Assembly: GCA_001179505.1 (NCBI GenBank)
Contig: CDMY01000328.1
Coordinates: 31,990-95,989 of the forward strand
Direction of reading: 5' to 3'
Origin: Vitrella brassicaformis
Lineage: Eukaryota > Sar > Vitrellaceae
Length of the DNA: 64,000 bases
Positions 33,706-45,640 of the stretch are shown here, in pieces. The notes under the pieces were generated by a model. It did not search any database. It was not told where the DNA came from and was given only the letters and a program-made list of their open reading frames with translations. Made by a program: the position numbers and the translations under genes. Position 1 is the stretch's first letter; each line of letters begins with the position of its first letter.

Positions 33706-34352
33706 CCATGCACATTGCCTCCCTCCCTCCCTCCCTCCATCCCTCTCGCCCTTCCTTACTAGTTGGGCTGCTCGGAGTCGATCAACGCCGGCCCGAACTG
33801 CACATCCCGATACAGCGCACTCACCAGCCCCGTCCCCCTCTCCCCTTCCGACATCATCGGCACCCCGCTGCCCCCCCCAAATGAGCTCTTCTCCCCCACC
33901 ATGGCCAGGCGAGACCGCAGCTCCTCAACGTGGTCCTGCAGAAACGCCACCGTCTCCTCCAGATGGCGTGCCTGCGTCTGCGACCCCGACGCATCGCTGC
34001 ACACACTCACACCGCTCCTGTGGACGGTCGATGGCCGCGTTGTCCCGGTGATTCCGCTGCTGCTCTGGCCCCCGTCTGAGGCACCGCTGCTCGACCCCTG
34101 CCGACAGATGGTATCGGGAGGAGGGTGCAGGAGACCACTGTCGCTGTTCGCCAGGCTGCCTTGCCGGAGCATCTTCTTGCGCCACTCATTGGGGTCGTAG
34201 GGCGGCGTCAGCTTTCGTTTATCGCTGGGGAGGAGAGCGGGAGGCCTGTGGTGGGATGCTGTCGGCCCGTCGAAGGGGAAGAGGTCTTCAGGGAAGGAAT
34301 CTTCGTCTGCATCAGACGCCAATGTGAAGCCGCCACCCTCCGCCATCGCCAT
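32947..34352 (-). CDS. PAS (LOV-like) domain protein lacking the flavin-adduct cysteine motif
   Basis: ATG 34352 starts MAMAEGGGFTLASDADEDSF. The first exon (about 195 codons) is acidic/Ser-rich, then has a short coiled coil (LEETVAFLQDHVEELRSRL). A PAS core spread over the remaining exons begins VQFGPALIDSEQPN, then PLVIVSEAFCKLCGYEPWDV, IGSPYSLMCSDVND, DETRASHGVSVANDIVVRAL, and beta strands LLHVSPIFLVGRLYFLIVNI. It ends AVHTQLCI-stop at 32947. The order and spacing match the LOV subtype of PAS (N-D/E-AFC-x-L-x-GY), but the position of the photoactive GRNCRFLQ motif reads GSPYSLMC, so blue-light flavin chemistry in the usual way is not expected. It could sense another ligand or be a protein-interaction module. 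Confidence 0.7.
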
Positions 34353-34419
34353 TGTCCTGCACCGAGCTCCCTCACAAGCTGGGGTTCAGGGTTGCAAGCT
34401 CGAAAAGAACTCAACCGCC

Positions 34420-34860
34420 CACCACACCCAGGTCAACCGCAGCAACGCACGTCGGCCGGGCGGCATTGCAGCTGCAGGGGCGGAGCGCGACAAAGATCGC
34501 AAGTACGGTGCCAACTGCCGGCAGAAGGGCTACACATTCGTGCCCTTAGCGGCGGAGACGTTCGGCCGGTGGGGTGGCGAGACCCTCACTCTGCTCCGCC
34601 GCCTGGCGAGACGGCGCGTCCCCCCACCCGCCAGCTCTGCAGAAGACCGTGCATTTTTTCATGAGGGTGTCATGAACCATTGGGGGCAGTGTTTGTCGGT
34701 CGCGCTGATGCGCTGGAATGCTTTTCAAGTGTCCTGCCGCGCACATCACGCGGCTGATGCTCGGACACAGCAGCGAGCAGGTCTGTTCCCTGAGGACCTC
34801 ATCTCTCGAGGGCCCTACAGGGCACAAACTCGCACGTTTGCCTGCCAGGACCGGCCGTGA
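34420..34860 (+). mobile_element. 5'-truncated non-LTR retroelement fragment (ORF C-terminal part)
   Basis: One open frame of about 145 codons reads RRPGGIAAAGAERDKDRKYG, then GYTFVPLAAETFGRWGGETL, LLRRLARRR and GQCLSVALMRWNAFQV, ending with TGA at 34858-34860. This matches the region after the reverse transcriptase in LINE-like polyproteins of protists: ER-K-KY, F-P-x-E-T-F-G-x-W-G, then L-S-V-A-L-x-R-x-N-A near the C-terminus. The reverse transcriptase itself is absent, so the copy is truncated on its 5' side, as is usual for such insertions. It lies head-to-head with the PAS gene start (34352). Confidence 0.65.
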
Positions 34861-35337
34861 GGGACGTGGTGTTATGGGTCGGGTTTGGGTTGTATGGTGG
34901 TTTGGTAGTGCATGTGATAGTCGCATATGCTATTGCGTTTGATGGGCCGTTCCGTTTGTGTCAGACTGCTGATGTCATTCTTGCCGTGTGATGCGCTTGT
35001 GTTTCTGCGATTGCGTGTGCCTTTGCGTGTGTGCACATCCGTATTGACTCTAGATCAGACGTGCTGGTCGCCCATGCTTCCGTGAAAGCCAATCATTGCC
35101 TCAAAAAAAAGCATGGCATTCTGACGTTCGAGAGGCGCATCAGCATTTCAGTTTTTGGCAACGCCGCCCCGTCCCAGCCCGTTGCTCTCGCCCCTGTGGT
35201 CATCCATGGGACTGACGCTCGCCGCATTTCGCTGCTTGAGCTAGACGGCCGCACACGCCTGTAGTATTATCCCAGCGGCAGAGACCGACAGCACTGTAGA
35301 ACCCTTCCCTCCAGCCCTTCCCTTCCCTTAGATCAGC
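34861..35337. other. intergenic spacer between retroelement fragment and kinase gene
   Basis: Probably holds the retroelement 3' flank and the kinase promoter. An A8 run at about 35102-35109 might be a degraded tail. A 77-codon frame at 35031-35264 (MHIRIDSRSDVLVAHASVKA) has no recognisable domain and is not called. Confidence 0.4.
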
Positions 35338-36116
35338 ATGTACCAGCACCAGCACCAGCAGCATCAGCAGCAGGCATCCGGTTCTGCTGTTGGTCAGCCT
35401 GGTGTGGGAGACGGCGGCAGCCCGGCGTATCCGCTGGACACGGAGAAGACGCTGCGTCCGGCTCTGCAGGACGTGTGTCACGAGTACCCCTATGAGGAGC
35501 TGCTTAGGGCGACCAACAACTTCGCTGCCGCCAGCCGGCTGGGCGAGGGCGCCAACGGGACCGTCTACAAGGGCACACTCAACAACTTCACAGAGGTCGC
35601 CATCAAAGTACTCAGGGTGAGCAGAGCCGTCAGTCTGTCAGTCAGGACAGACCGACCCGAGCCGTGAGTGTCCACGTGTGGGTGTCGATCCGACAGGTGC
35701 CGACAGAGGGTGGATTCGAGGATGAGATCCGTGTGTTGAGCAAGTTCCGCCACCCCAACCTGGTCACCCTCCTCGGGTGGGCGCGCCACGGCACCGACCG
35801 TCTGCTGGTGTACGAGCTGCTCAAGGGCGGCGACGTGTGTGACGTGCTGCACCCCAAGTCGGACAAGCACGGTGGTAGGCCCTTCCCCTGGCAGCACCGC
35901 CTCAACGTGGCCTACGAGGCGGCCTGCGGCCTCTCACACCTCCACTCGGCCAACCCAAAAGTCTTCCACCGCGACATCAAGAGCGCCAACATCCTCCTCG
36001 ACAAAAACGGAACCGCCAAGATGGCCGACTTCGGCTTGGCCTGCAAGGCCAGGCGGAGGAGCCCCGGACAGGTCAATGTCGCTAAAGCAGAAGGTGGGTT
36101 TGGGAGAGGGGGAGGC

Positions 36117-36156
<40 letters not shown>

Positions 36157-36894
36157 GGGTGCTGTTTGTTTGTGTCGACTGACGTGTGTGTGTTCGATGC
36201 CATACATCAACCACAGGGACGCCTGGGTACGCCGACCCGCTGTATATCGAGACGTTGCGAGTGACGGAGAAGACAGAAGTGTACGCTTTCGGTAAGTCAG
36301 CCAGCTCACACATATACACATACCAGCTCACACATGACTGACGGCAACAGGCGAGGGACACCCACCCACCCACACACAGCCCATCCCTGATATCCCTGTT
36401 TGTCTGTGCGGTGGGTGCGTATACATCAAACCATTCCATCAGGCATGGTGTTGCTCGAGTTGCTGACAGCCCGTCCGCCGGCCATCTACAGCCCCGTCAA
36501 CCCCACAGAGCTCATCTACCTCATCAAGCACATCAACAGGCACGACCACAGGTCCGTGCTGCCGCTCGTCGACCCCAGGGCCCAGTGGCCACACAAGATG
36601 CAGGAGGAAATCGCCAAACTCTCACTCAGGTACACACTGAACTCAACTCACACACGCTCGTATGAGATGTGCGGCACAGACCCGCCGGCCAATAAGGTCT
36701 CTGTGTGGGTCGTCCAGGTGTATAGCTGACAAGGAGAATGACCGCCCGACGTCAGTGGAGCTCGTGGGCGCCCTCCGCGACCTCGTCAACCAGACCCCCA
36801 ACTTCCCCCAGGCACCCGCCCTGCCAATGGCCCCCTCGCCCCCGCCAGCTGTGAGGGCGCCATCGCCCATGCCGGCTGGTGCCCCTGCTGCTGC

Positions 36895-36926
<32 letters not shown>

Positions 36927-38915
36927 GGCCCAGCCACTCGCCGCCGATGGGACCGTATCCTGCGCAGGCGCCCCAGCTGTATGCCTACCAACAGGCGGCG
37001 GGCTTCGTGCAGCACTATCTGGCGCAGCAAGGTGGGCTGGGCTGCACACGAGGGGATACTTCTGCAGAGCAGATGAGGTGATTGTCGATGTGTGTGTGTG
37101 TGTGTGTGTTCTGTTTGGTTTGTTTGGTCAGGTGGTGGCGGCGGCGCCCCGTTCCAGGCTGCGGCCATCGGGTACTACCCCCCTCCCCCTCCCGCCGCCC
37201 CCGGCCCGCCCCAGGGGCCGCCTGCCAACCACAACAACATCTACTACCCCCAGCCGCACACACCACCTCCCATCCAGGCGTCACCATCCCACCCACCATG
37301 GGCACCTGCACCGGCAGCACCCCCAGCGGCAGCAGCAGCAGCAGCAGCCGACAACCAGGCGCGCAGCCGCACACCCAAGCCCCCCGCGTCCATTCCCAGA
37401 TCGTGGCAGCCATTGCGCTCGGCCACTGAGACCGACGCGCCCCACGCCGAGTTCAACGAGCCCCTCTTCTCGGTGGAGATCGGCGGCCCTGCGGTGGAGA
37501 GCATCCCGCCCGACCAGCGTGTGCGCAGCTTTGGGCCGCTCAAGGTGACGACTGAGGGCACTCTGGTGCTGCAGGAGAGGTACCCGGTGATAGTGGGGCG
37601 CGGGTACGCCCCCCTGTACCACGAGAGCCTCATCGACGACAGCTGGTTCAACTGCGTCAGCCGCAAGCACTGCGAGATTGAGGTCGACGTGCACCGGCCC
37701 AGCGACGCCACCGTCAAGCTCGCGCTGTCCAAGGGCGCGCCCGCCAGCACCGTGGCACGCCATTTCGGCTTCCAGTACAGGTTCCGGCTCAAGTGTCTGA
37801 GCCCCAATCACATCTTCCTGGGCGACGAGCTGATCAAGATGGGTGGGTCGGCGTATCTGCAGCCGGACGACCGTGTGGTGCTGCTCAAGAACGCCCAGGG
37901 GGAGGTCATGACGTACTTCACCTTGAGTGTGGCGGGGGAGGTCGCTGACGCCGTGGTGGCCGGGGGAGGGGGAGGGGAGGAGGGGGCCAAGGCCAACGGA
38001 GTGGCGGGTGAGAACGTCGTGGTCAAGGAAATCCACGGTGAGAGGAGAAGGAAGAGAACGCCGACACAGACACACAGTGCACTCTTCACTCCCATTCCCT
38101 CTCTCCTCTGTTGTCTCAGCTGACCAGCCCGCCCAGGGCGGCTCGCCTGCATCTCCCCCGCGCCCACCAGCCGCAGCTGCCGTCCCCTACCGTGCGCCGA
38201 ACCCCGCCCCGGCCTTCCAGCCGAGGCCACAGGCACATGTGCCCATTGCCGCAGCCTATGGTGGTGCTGGTGCTGGTGGGGTGGGTGTTGGTGGGATTCC
38301 CAATCAGCTTCAGCATCAAGATGGCGTGTTCGAAAGGTACTACTACCTGATATGATTAACAAACAAGGGGGTGGGGGCAGTGAGTGTGGGTGGTTTGTTT
38401 GCCCGTGAAATGAGTGAGTCAGTGGAGTAGGTCAGTACGTGTGTGTGTGTGTGTGTGTGTTTGGTGAAAGGAAGGTCCAGCTCGCTGTGCTGGTATGTTT
38501 GTTCGGTGCTGTGCGTGTCAACGGTTAGTTCATTGGTTCGGCGGGGTCAGGTCAGGTAGGTAACCTACCTGAGTGAAGGCGTGTGGTGTGTTGGACGGTT
38601 GCGGTAGCATGTGTCTATGTGTGAGTGTGTCTGCTAAGGTCATCCATTTATCCATCCATCCCTCTCTCCCTCCATCTCTCATCGATGGTTTGGACTGAAC
38701 GTATGCCTTGTGCCGTGATCGGTCAGTCATTGGTGTCGCCAAGTCTCACACTCACACACCTCTACACACACGTGGACCGTCTGGATGATCTTCCTAGTGC
38801 GATCGATAGCGTCTCTGCCTGTGCCTCGCTCTCTCGCAAGCTGACTGACATTTTCTAAACTACATTCCATCAAGCCCCCACCCCCACACATCACAATGGC
38901 TTATCCTGTGTCCCT

Positions 38916-38957
<42 letters not shown>

Positions 38958-39678
38958 TCATTTCAGGTTCAAGAACCTTTTTGTCGGCGACAACAACCAG
39001 CCCATGAAGCCGTCCGACAGCCACCCGCCCTCCCAGCAGTCCCAGCAGTCTGACGGCAAGAGCGACAAGAGCACCAACGGCGCCGCCAAGGGCGTCAAGA
39101 CCCGGCTGTTCGAGTCCGTCACCCCCCTGATAGACCAGCTGCGCGAGGGCTTCCACCAGATGACCGGCCAGCACGGCAAGGTCATTCGAACCCCCACCAT
39201 CACCGAGGAGGACGAGGCGGCCATGAACGGCCATGCATACGGCCGGCCATCGCGGCCCCGGCCGCCCCCTGGTGCGTCGCTCGAGTCGCCTGTGAGGGGG
39301 CGGGCCCACACGGGCAGCGACGACGTGACGACCACCCACCGGGGCTCTCTGCCGTGGAAGAAGAGCAGCAGCCACTTCAGCGAGGCCGACCGCGGCCGTT
39401 CGTCCACGCCCCCGAAGCGGCTGCCCACTCCCTCGCCACGGCGGGGGTCGCCCGTGCAGAGCATGTGGATGGACGAGCTCAGGAAGGAAAAGGAGCAGCG
39501 GGAGTCGGGGAGCGAACACAAAGAGACCTTCCAGCCGGCCGTGCCGGCAGGGGTGCTGCGGCCACCCGTGCAGATAGCGCCGTCGCACAGTGAGGGGAGT
39601 GCTGATGCTGATGGTGGGGAGCAGGACGCGTTTGACGTGCTGCGGGACAGGGCGGCGCTGCGGGATGATTATGTGTGA
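35338..39678 (+). CDS. Pelle/RLK-type protein kinase fused to FHA domain
   Basis: ATG 35338 starts with a His/Gln-rich leader. The kinase domain (about residues 45-340) runs over five exons: YPYEELLRATNNFAAASRL, glycine loop GEGANGTV, VAIK lysine, HRD loop VFHRDIKSANILLDKNG, DFG in MADFGLA, activation segment GTPGYADPLY and EKTEVYAFGMVLLELLTARP. This is the plant RLK/animal Pelle-IRAK pattern; the APE-type glutamate is Leu. A Pro/Ala-rich linker (exons at 36720-37060 and 37132-37400) leads to an FHA domain: YPVIVGRGYAPLY, CVSRKHCEIEVD, HIFLGDELI and YLQPDDRVVLL, with the phosphothreonine-binding GR and SxxH. The frame then splices over a 630-bp intron (donor after TTCGAAAG, acceptor at 38966) into a disordered Ser/Pro-rich tail ending RAALRDDYV at 39676-39678. 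If that intron is retained, the protein would end YYYLI near 38355. Confidence 0.85.
36117..36157. repeat. (GA)n microsatellite in kinase intron
   Basis: GA/GAGA repeats with one AAAG interruption, inside the intron between the DFG exon and the GTPGYADP exon. Confidence 0.85.
38918..38960. repeat. (TC)n(TG)n compound microsatellite before a 3' splice site
   Basis: A TC run passes into a TG run and ends a few bases before TTTCAG at the last kinase-gene acceptor. The same arrangement occurs in the SET gene (about 12798-12847). Confidence 0.85.
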
Positions 39679-40118
39679 CTGATCGGTGGGGAGCGTTGAC
39701 GTAGGCTGATAGCTAGCTACTCATGGGTGTACGTGGGCTGGAGGGAGGGAGGGGTATGGGACAATTCAATGACGACTGATAGTGTGGTGATGACCTGCAT
39801 GAGACATCATCTTCTTGTTGCCGTTTCCTGTTCGTTTCTGAGGCCGGCCGGTATTTGTCAAGTCTAATGCGTGGGGCCCACATGCATGTACGCATTGACT
39901 CACTCGGCATGTGTATGGTACATCAACAGAAATCTTGATTGCAATCATTGGAAAAAACGCGAAAAAGAACATGGAAGACTCACACACTGCACAAATGGAA
40001 CAGGGTCACAGCGAATGTCTCACCGACACACAGAGGACAGACACACACCCCTATAGTCTTATGGTTGCCCGTCGCCCGTCTGTCTGCTTTTCCGTACTAC
40101 CCACCTATCGCCCGTCAC
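39679..40118. other. convergent intergenic spacer
   Basis: 440 bp between kinase-FHA and channel stops. No feature recognised. Confidence 0.6.
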
Positions 40119-43100
40119 TCAGAACGACCTTTTCTTGATAACCATAGGCAGCTCCAGCGCCACATTTGACGCTCGATGTCCACCAGGCTGTCCTACAAAT
40201 CGGCTTTCGTTGAGGAAGATTCCTGCCATTCCAGCGGTCACTGACGAAGGTGTCGCAGCCGAAACTGACCATTCACGCTGCCGGCTGCTTGACGCGGGTG
40301 TCACCAGGGAGCCTCTCTGCGCGCCTGACGGACCACCAGATGGTGCTGGTGACATGATGCCGCCAGCAAATGCCACCGGCGAGACGGACAGCGGCCCCTC
40401 GGTGCGGTATGCGGCTGGCGATGGCACATGCATCTGCCCCGCCCGGCCCCACGCTCGTCTGGAGGATGGCATCGGATAGCCGCCATGCTCGTACTGCCGT
40501 ATGAGGATCTGGATGGGGTCGTTTTGCAGCTCGGCCTTCTCTGTCTTGGTGTTCTTCCTGCGCCACTCGCGGAGCGTGCCTAACCGCCTGGTCGACCCCG
40601 GCGACTGTGGGTTGACTCGCGAGGGCCCCTTGCCGGCAACGAAGCTCGGTCTCGACACAGGGGGGAGCTCTTCGGCGATGTCTGGCGACGACGCGCGCTT
40701 CGACGGGGAAGCGTCCTCGCCACCCTTGACCGCGGCGGTACGGCGTCTCATGAGGTCAACAAAGCTGAAGCGGCCCTTCCGTCGCGCAAAGGTGGCGAGA
40801 GAAAAGAAGGCACTTCGGGGCGACTGCGCCGGAGCTTTCTCTTGCACCGTCGACTCCTCTCCCTCCGTGTCAGTGGCGCTTTTCTGCTTATCGAACCGAA
40901 CGCTGCGGATGCTGGTGCGGGACTCGTGCGTCGGCAATCTCTCCGTTGGCTCCCCAGCGTCGTCTGGCTCTGCCTCCCCTGTATGGCTGACCGGGGCGGG
41001 TGGTTCTGAGATGGATCGCCGAGGTCCCTTTGACGGTGACTGGCCGGGACTCACCGAGAAGGACGTCCGAGATGACTGCTGGCGCGCGAGAAGAAGGAGG
41101 TCGGAAAGTTCGGCCATCTGGCTTGCCCGCCGGGTGTCTCTCGCTTGCCTGACTTCTTCTGCTTGTGGGGAAAAGGCGTTGTCGTCCGCCTCTGTCTCAT
41201 CCTCCTCCTCCTCTGTCAGCTCAGACGGGAACTTCCCCGTCACCTGCCGCTGGATCTTCCTCCTAGGTGGCGACTTGGAGGGCGAGGACATCACTGGACT
41301 CGATCCCTCCTTTTTGTCGGTTGGCGTCTGGCCCGGTGTGGTTTCCTTGATGGCTGGCATCGTCGACCGGAGCACAAAGCCGCCGCTGGAATCGCTCCGC
41401 CGCCACAGCCCGCCCCGCTTTGGCGACTGGATGGACACGTGGTCGTAGAGCCGATGCCGTGACGACCTCCCAGCTGAGGGAAGGAGGATGGAATGCATGG
41501 ACGCGGCTGACATGACGCTTTGCCGGCTGGGAAGGGGCAGCGTGCGGCTGCCAGGCTGTTCTCTCACATATGGGGGGAAAGAAGTGTCATTGTCATCGTC
41601 GAGTGTCTCCAGGCTCTCAGTCGACCCACGCCGCATGTCGCCGGTGGTCTTGCGTCTGAGCGGCCCATCCCGTCTCCGTTTTCGTGTGAAAATGCTCCTG
41701 GCGCTGCCGAAGATGGTCCGGGGTCTTCTCTCCGGTCCTTTCTCCTCTCGCACAGTTGTGGGAGGTGGTGCAGGGGGGGCGGCCGACATGCGCTCTCTGT
41801 CCTCGACGCGCTGTGCAGCCTGTCTCAGCGCCTGCCGCTGTTGCATGGTTGAGGTGAATTCCATGTGTGTCTTGGGCGATGGCTCCCGCTGGTTGTAGCT
41901 CTTCTGCAGCTCGTCAAAGCGGTGCTGGAGATTCTCTAACTCCTCTTTGAGGGCATTCAGGCGATACCTGCATACGTGCATATGATGTGCACATTATGCA
42001 CCATTGCATGCACATCGTGTGCAGTGATTGGGTGGCCCCTTACCAGAGTACACCGTTCTTGACGGGGTCGATCTCGGAGATGCGCTGGTCACACTGCACC
42101 CACCCATCGCATACACGAATGCATCCAGAAATCGAGATCTCGATCCATGTTTGCTCGTTTCTATGTTTGTGCGTACCCGCTCCTGGTAAAGACACACGCG
42201 ATGGTACGCCACCTCCCGTATGATGGTGAACATGTCGGGGAAAGCGTCCATCAGCTCGAAAAAGTGATCACGCCGCAGCGCCATCACAGAGCAATCCTCA
42301 ATCGCCTGGGCAGAATAAGGATGCTTCATCTGCTCGTCACACACGGCACAGCACACGGAGCGACGGGCCCAAGTAAGTTAGGGAGGCGCCATTATAATGT
42401 ATTGCTTGTGTCCACGTTGGCGTATGCATACTTGGTAGACCAGGGCGGTCTCTCCGAAGAATGAGCCCGGGTACATGTAGCTGCCGATGAGGGACTCAAT
42501 GCCTCTCAGTGTGGGCAGATCCGCCTCGCCAGGGTGGCCGCGGACCGTCTCCCGACGGATCTGTGACACACACAGAGTGAGCATACACATCCATGCATGA
42601 CCAACATCAGTCTTTGTGCGTGCGTCTCGGTCGGTGCCCACCGCGTTGGTGAGTAAATCCGAAAATGGTTCCACGCTGATCTTGACACATCCCGAGACGA
42701 CAAAGTACAGATGGGTGGGCACTTCGTTCACCAGAAAAAAGGAATCACCCGTCACAAACGTCTGCAAGTAAGTAACACGTACGTCACAGTGACCGAGACA
42801 CGCACACACAGGCTGGGCTGGCTCACTGTTGCTTTGAGGTGCTTGACGAGAAACACGAGGAAGCCCCGGTCGACGGCATCGGCGCTCAGAATGGGATTCG
42901 ACTGACACACGCACACACACAAGCAAGAAAGAGAAAGCAGTATGTGTGCCAGCCAAGAAAGGGATATGGATGCTGTGCAAGCTTACCGCGATCAGGCTCT
43001 GTGCTGAATGCAGACACACCTTGATGTGCGTCGCGTGAGACAAATCGCCCTGAAAATGGATGGATGATACCGATGAGACGGTGAGTCAAAAATTGAGCCG

Positions 43101-43596
43101 CCGTGTACGGTCCTCCCGATTGATTACCTACCTGCATTGCTTCCTCGTCGAACATTTTCTTCTTAGGCCACCTCACTTCGTGATACAGCCTCATTCTACA
43201 CACGAGACACAGACTCAGAGGTACGTGTACGCGCCAGAGAGCATCTTGCCAGGCGCACCTGTGCTGCAGCGACAGTGGGAGTTTCATTTTTGCCATGTAG
43301 TGGTTGAGCTCGTCCAGATGCCGCTCGTACGCCTGGCCGGCCGCATCCAGATGGCTCATCATCCCCGCCACCAAACCAATAATGCCTGAGGAAGGAAAAG
43401 AGAACGAGAGGAAAGAACAAAGAGACTGTGGTGTTCATTTAGTTGTCGTGTGTGTGTGTGTGTGGTGTGTGGTGTGTGGTGTGTGGTGTGTGTGGTGTCA
43501 CCTGAGAAGAGCGCGGCGCCGATGGTCATTGAGACGGTCGTCAGCCACAGCTCAACTATCAAGCGGGGCTCATCGCGACCATAACTACACAATACA

Positions 43597-43631
<35 letters not shown>

Positions 43632-45030
43632 GCCAATGAATGCTTCCAGCTGCTCATCGGAGCGTTGACAATGAGAAGCTATGACAGCCCTCTGTCTGAG
43701 GCTGACTGACTCACCCGATGGATAGCGTGTGTGAGGCTGAGTAGAAGAGCGCCCAGGTGTACTGGTCCATGCGTGTCGCTTCTGTCAGGTCCAGCAGCGC
43801 CACCCAGCTGTTTGGATGGAAGTCGTCGAACCGAGCGGTCAGGAACGAGAAACACGCCATGATGTGCGCAAACAGCACAAGGAAGCTGAAGATGCCCGTC
43901 ATCCGCGCGAACGTCGTCTTCAGCCGGATCTCCACCAGCTCCGTGTGCATATACCGCACCAGGCGACAAATACGCAGCAGCCTCACGTACCGCAGCGTAC
44001 GTATTTGCGAGATGTGGTCCTCACACGCGTAGCCCAGAAAATCCAGCGGGAGCGTGCCGATCAAGTCACAGAAAAATCGCGTCTTGAGGTAGTGCCACGC
44101 CGCAGCTCTCTTCTCGAGCACCAGATGGCCCTCTTTGACATATCCGGTGAGGAAATTGACGCATAGGTCTGCGACCATCAGGACATCCGAGAGGAGACAC
44201 AGCGCGAGCATCAGCAAGTTCTCCCACGCCATGTCGTCAGGCTCGATGCCCCAGTCATCATAGAAGGCCACACGAATGGGGATAATGATGATGTCCAGCA
44301 CGATGAAGAAGCTGACAATGATGTTCCATATCCGGCGGAAGCGGCCTGTGGGGTGGAAGGCCTTGCCAGTCTTGGCCTTGGTCAGCACCTTGTCCTTCGC
44401 CGTCGTGCCGAATACCCTGTGGGCTATGTCCCTCATACCGGGGTAAGACCCCGACAAGGCGGATCTCATGCGAGCGAGCCGCCCCGACGTCAGCCGCTTG
44501 AAGCTGCTCCTCCAGCTCCGAACGCTGCCAACCGATACCCGCTCGGCACCCATCCGACCATGAATGTCTCCCGCGCTGAAGCTGGTGACCGACTGTCGGT
44601 GAGCATGGCTGACCTTCTGCACTGCGTCAGCCATTCGCGAGAGCACGTCCTGATGGCTGCTCGGCGACGGCGTCTTGCCTGGCGAGCCGAAGGGCGCCAC
44701 CGGTGATTGAAGGACATCCAATGAGGCCCTTTTCCGGGCTGCCAGCGTGGCAGCTGGGGCTGGAGGCAGGACAATCTCATGGCTCTTTGTGGTCTCGCCG
44801 CTCTTGGTCCTGGCAGGCTGAGAGTTGGCGTCGGCGCCCAGGGGCCCCATGGCGGCCTGGCGGGCCGCGAATGTGCTGTTGGTGGGGGCGGGTGGAGTGC
44901 TGGGCTGGATAACAACGCGGGGAGTCAGTGACAGGTTGGGCGACGAGGGAGTCCTCCGCATCCATCCCTGCGCCTCCTCGTCACCAGTGTCCCACAACGA
45001 CGGATCCTCCAATGCCAGAGCGGCAGCCAT
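40119..45030 (-). CDS. six-TM cyclic-nucleotide-gated/HCN/EAG-type potassium channel
   Basis: ATG 45030 (MAAALALEDPSLWDTGDEEA). A Ser/Pro-rich N-terminal region of about 240 residues precedes the six-helix core: S1 IWNIIVSFFIVLDIIIIPIR, S2/S3 NLLMLALCLLSDVLMVADL, S4 with arginine every third residue (RTLRYVRLLRICRLVRYM), S5 MTGIFSFLVLFAHIMACFSF, pore helix MDQYTWALFYSASHTLSIG and filter GYGRDEP, then S6 over the next two exons (LWLTTVSMTIGAALFSG, then IIGLVAGMMSHL). A C-linker and cyclic-nucleotide-binding fold follow (THLYFVVSGCVKISVEPF, GSFFGETALVYQ, HPYSAQAIEDCSVMALRRDH). The phosphate-cassette arginine seems to be Tyr. The last exon adds a coiled coil (ALKEELENLQHRFDELQKSY) and about 580 disordered, basic residues to stop 40119-40121. 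It is probably a voltage-gated K+ channel of the plasma membrane or an internal membrane. Confidence 0.9.
43447..43497. repeat. (TG)n / TGTGTGG heptamer repeat in channel intron
   Basis: A TG run followed by repeated GTGTGTG units. On the sense (minus) strand this is CA-rich and lies directly after a 5' splice site. Confidence 0.8.
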
Positions 45031-45640
45031 CGTGCCTTTTGACTTTTATTGATGTCTTGACCAGGTCGTGAATCGAAATCAGCTGGAATCACGCTGATGC
45101 AAATGTATGGTCGGCAGTAACTGTTCAGGCAGCTGAGCGGCGGATAGAAGGGCCAAGAGGGGATAGAGGGATGTCGGTGACCACCATATCGTTGCGACCA
45201 ACATAGTTGGCTCCCTGTCTGATGGGGCCGGCTATGTTGGCGGTTTGTTTGAAAGAGTAGAGAGAAAATCCACTAGCCATATGGCTGTCGCTCTCGCGCG
45301 GTGTGGAAGAATTACGCGAGTTGCAACACAATGTTCTCGCAAGCTCGCATTCCGCGAAACCGCTCCCCGCGATTGCGATTTGAGAGAGGCGGAAGGAAGG
45401 AAGGAAGAAGGAAGGAAGAAGGAAGCAAGAGGTGTTCGGGAGATTTGATACGCCCTGTGCGTCTTCCATCCTCGACACTCCAGCGCGCATCTCTCTCGTG
45501 ACGTTCTTCCCTCCCCGCTCTCGCTGGCATCCAACTCCCCAGTGCGCGCAGCATCTGTGGATCCGGCTCTGCATGCGCATGCGCCAGCTGGTGTGCTGAT
45601 CGTCCACTGCGTCTCGGTCTCATCTCCCGTGCAGCACAGC
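45031..45640. promoter_or_regulatory. divergent intergenic region, channel / RBR genes
   Basis: 610 bp between divergent ATGs with a GGAA-rich segment at about 45390-45430 (GGAAGGAAGGAAG). Promoters of both genes are expected here; no defined element is recognised. Confidence 0.4.

Noticed and set aside
34324-34419. Start of the retroelement frame at 34324
   Set aside because: The first 30 or so codons overlap the PAS gene start in antisense and do not resemble retroelement protein. The element is called from about 34420.
35031-35264. 77-codon plus-strand frame between retroelement fragment and kinase
   Set aside because: No domain, no splice link to the kinase gene, and it contains an A8 run. 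Not supported as a gene.
40501-41448. 315-codon plus-strand frame
   Set aside because: It lies antisense to the disordered C-terminal exon of the channel gene. Composition is that of a shadow frame.
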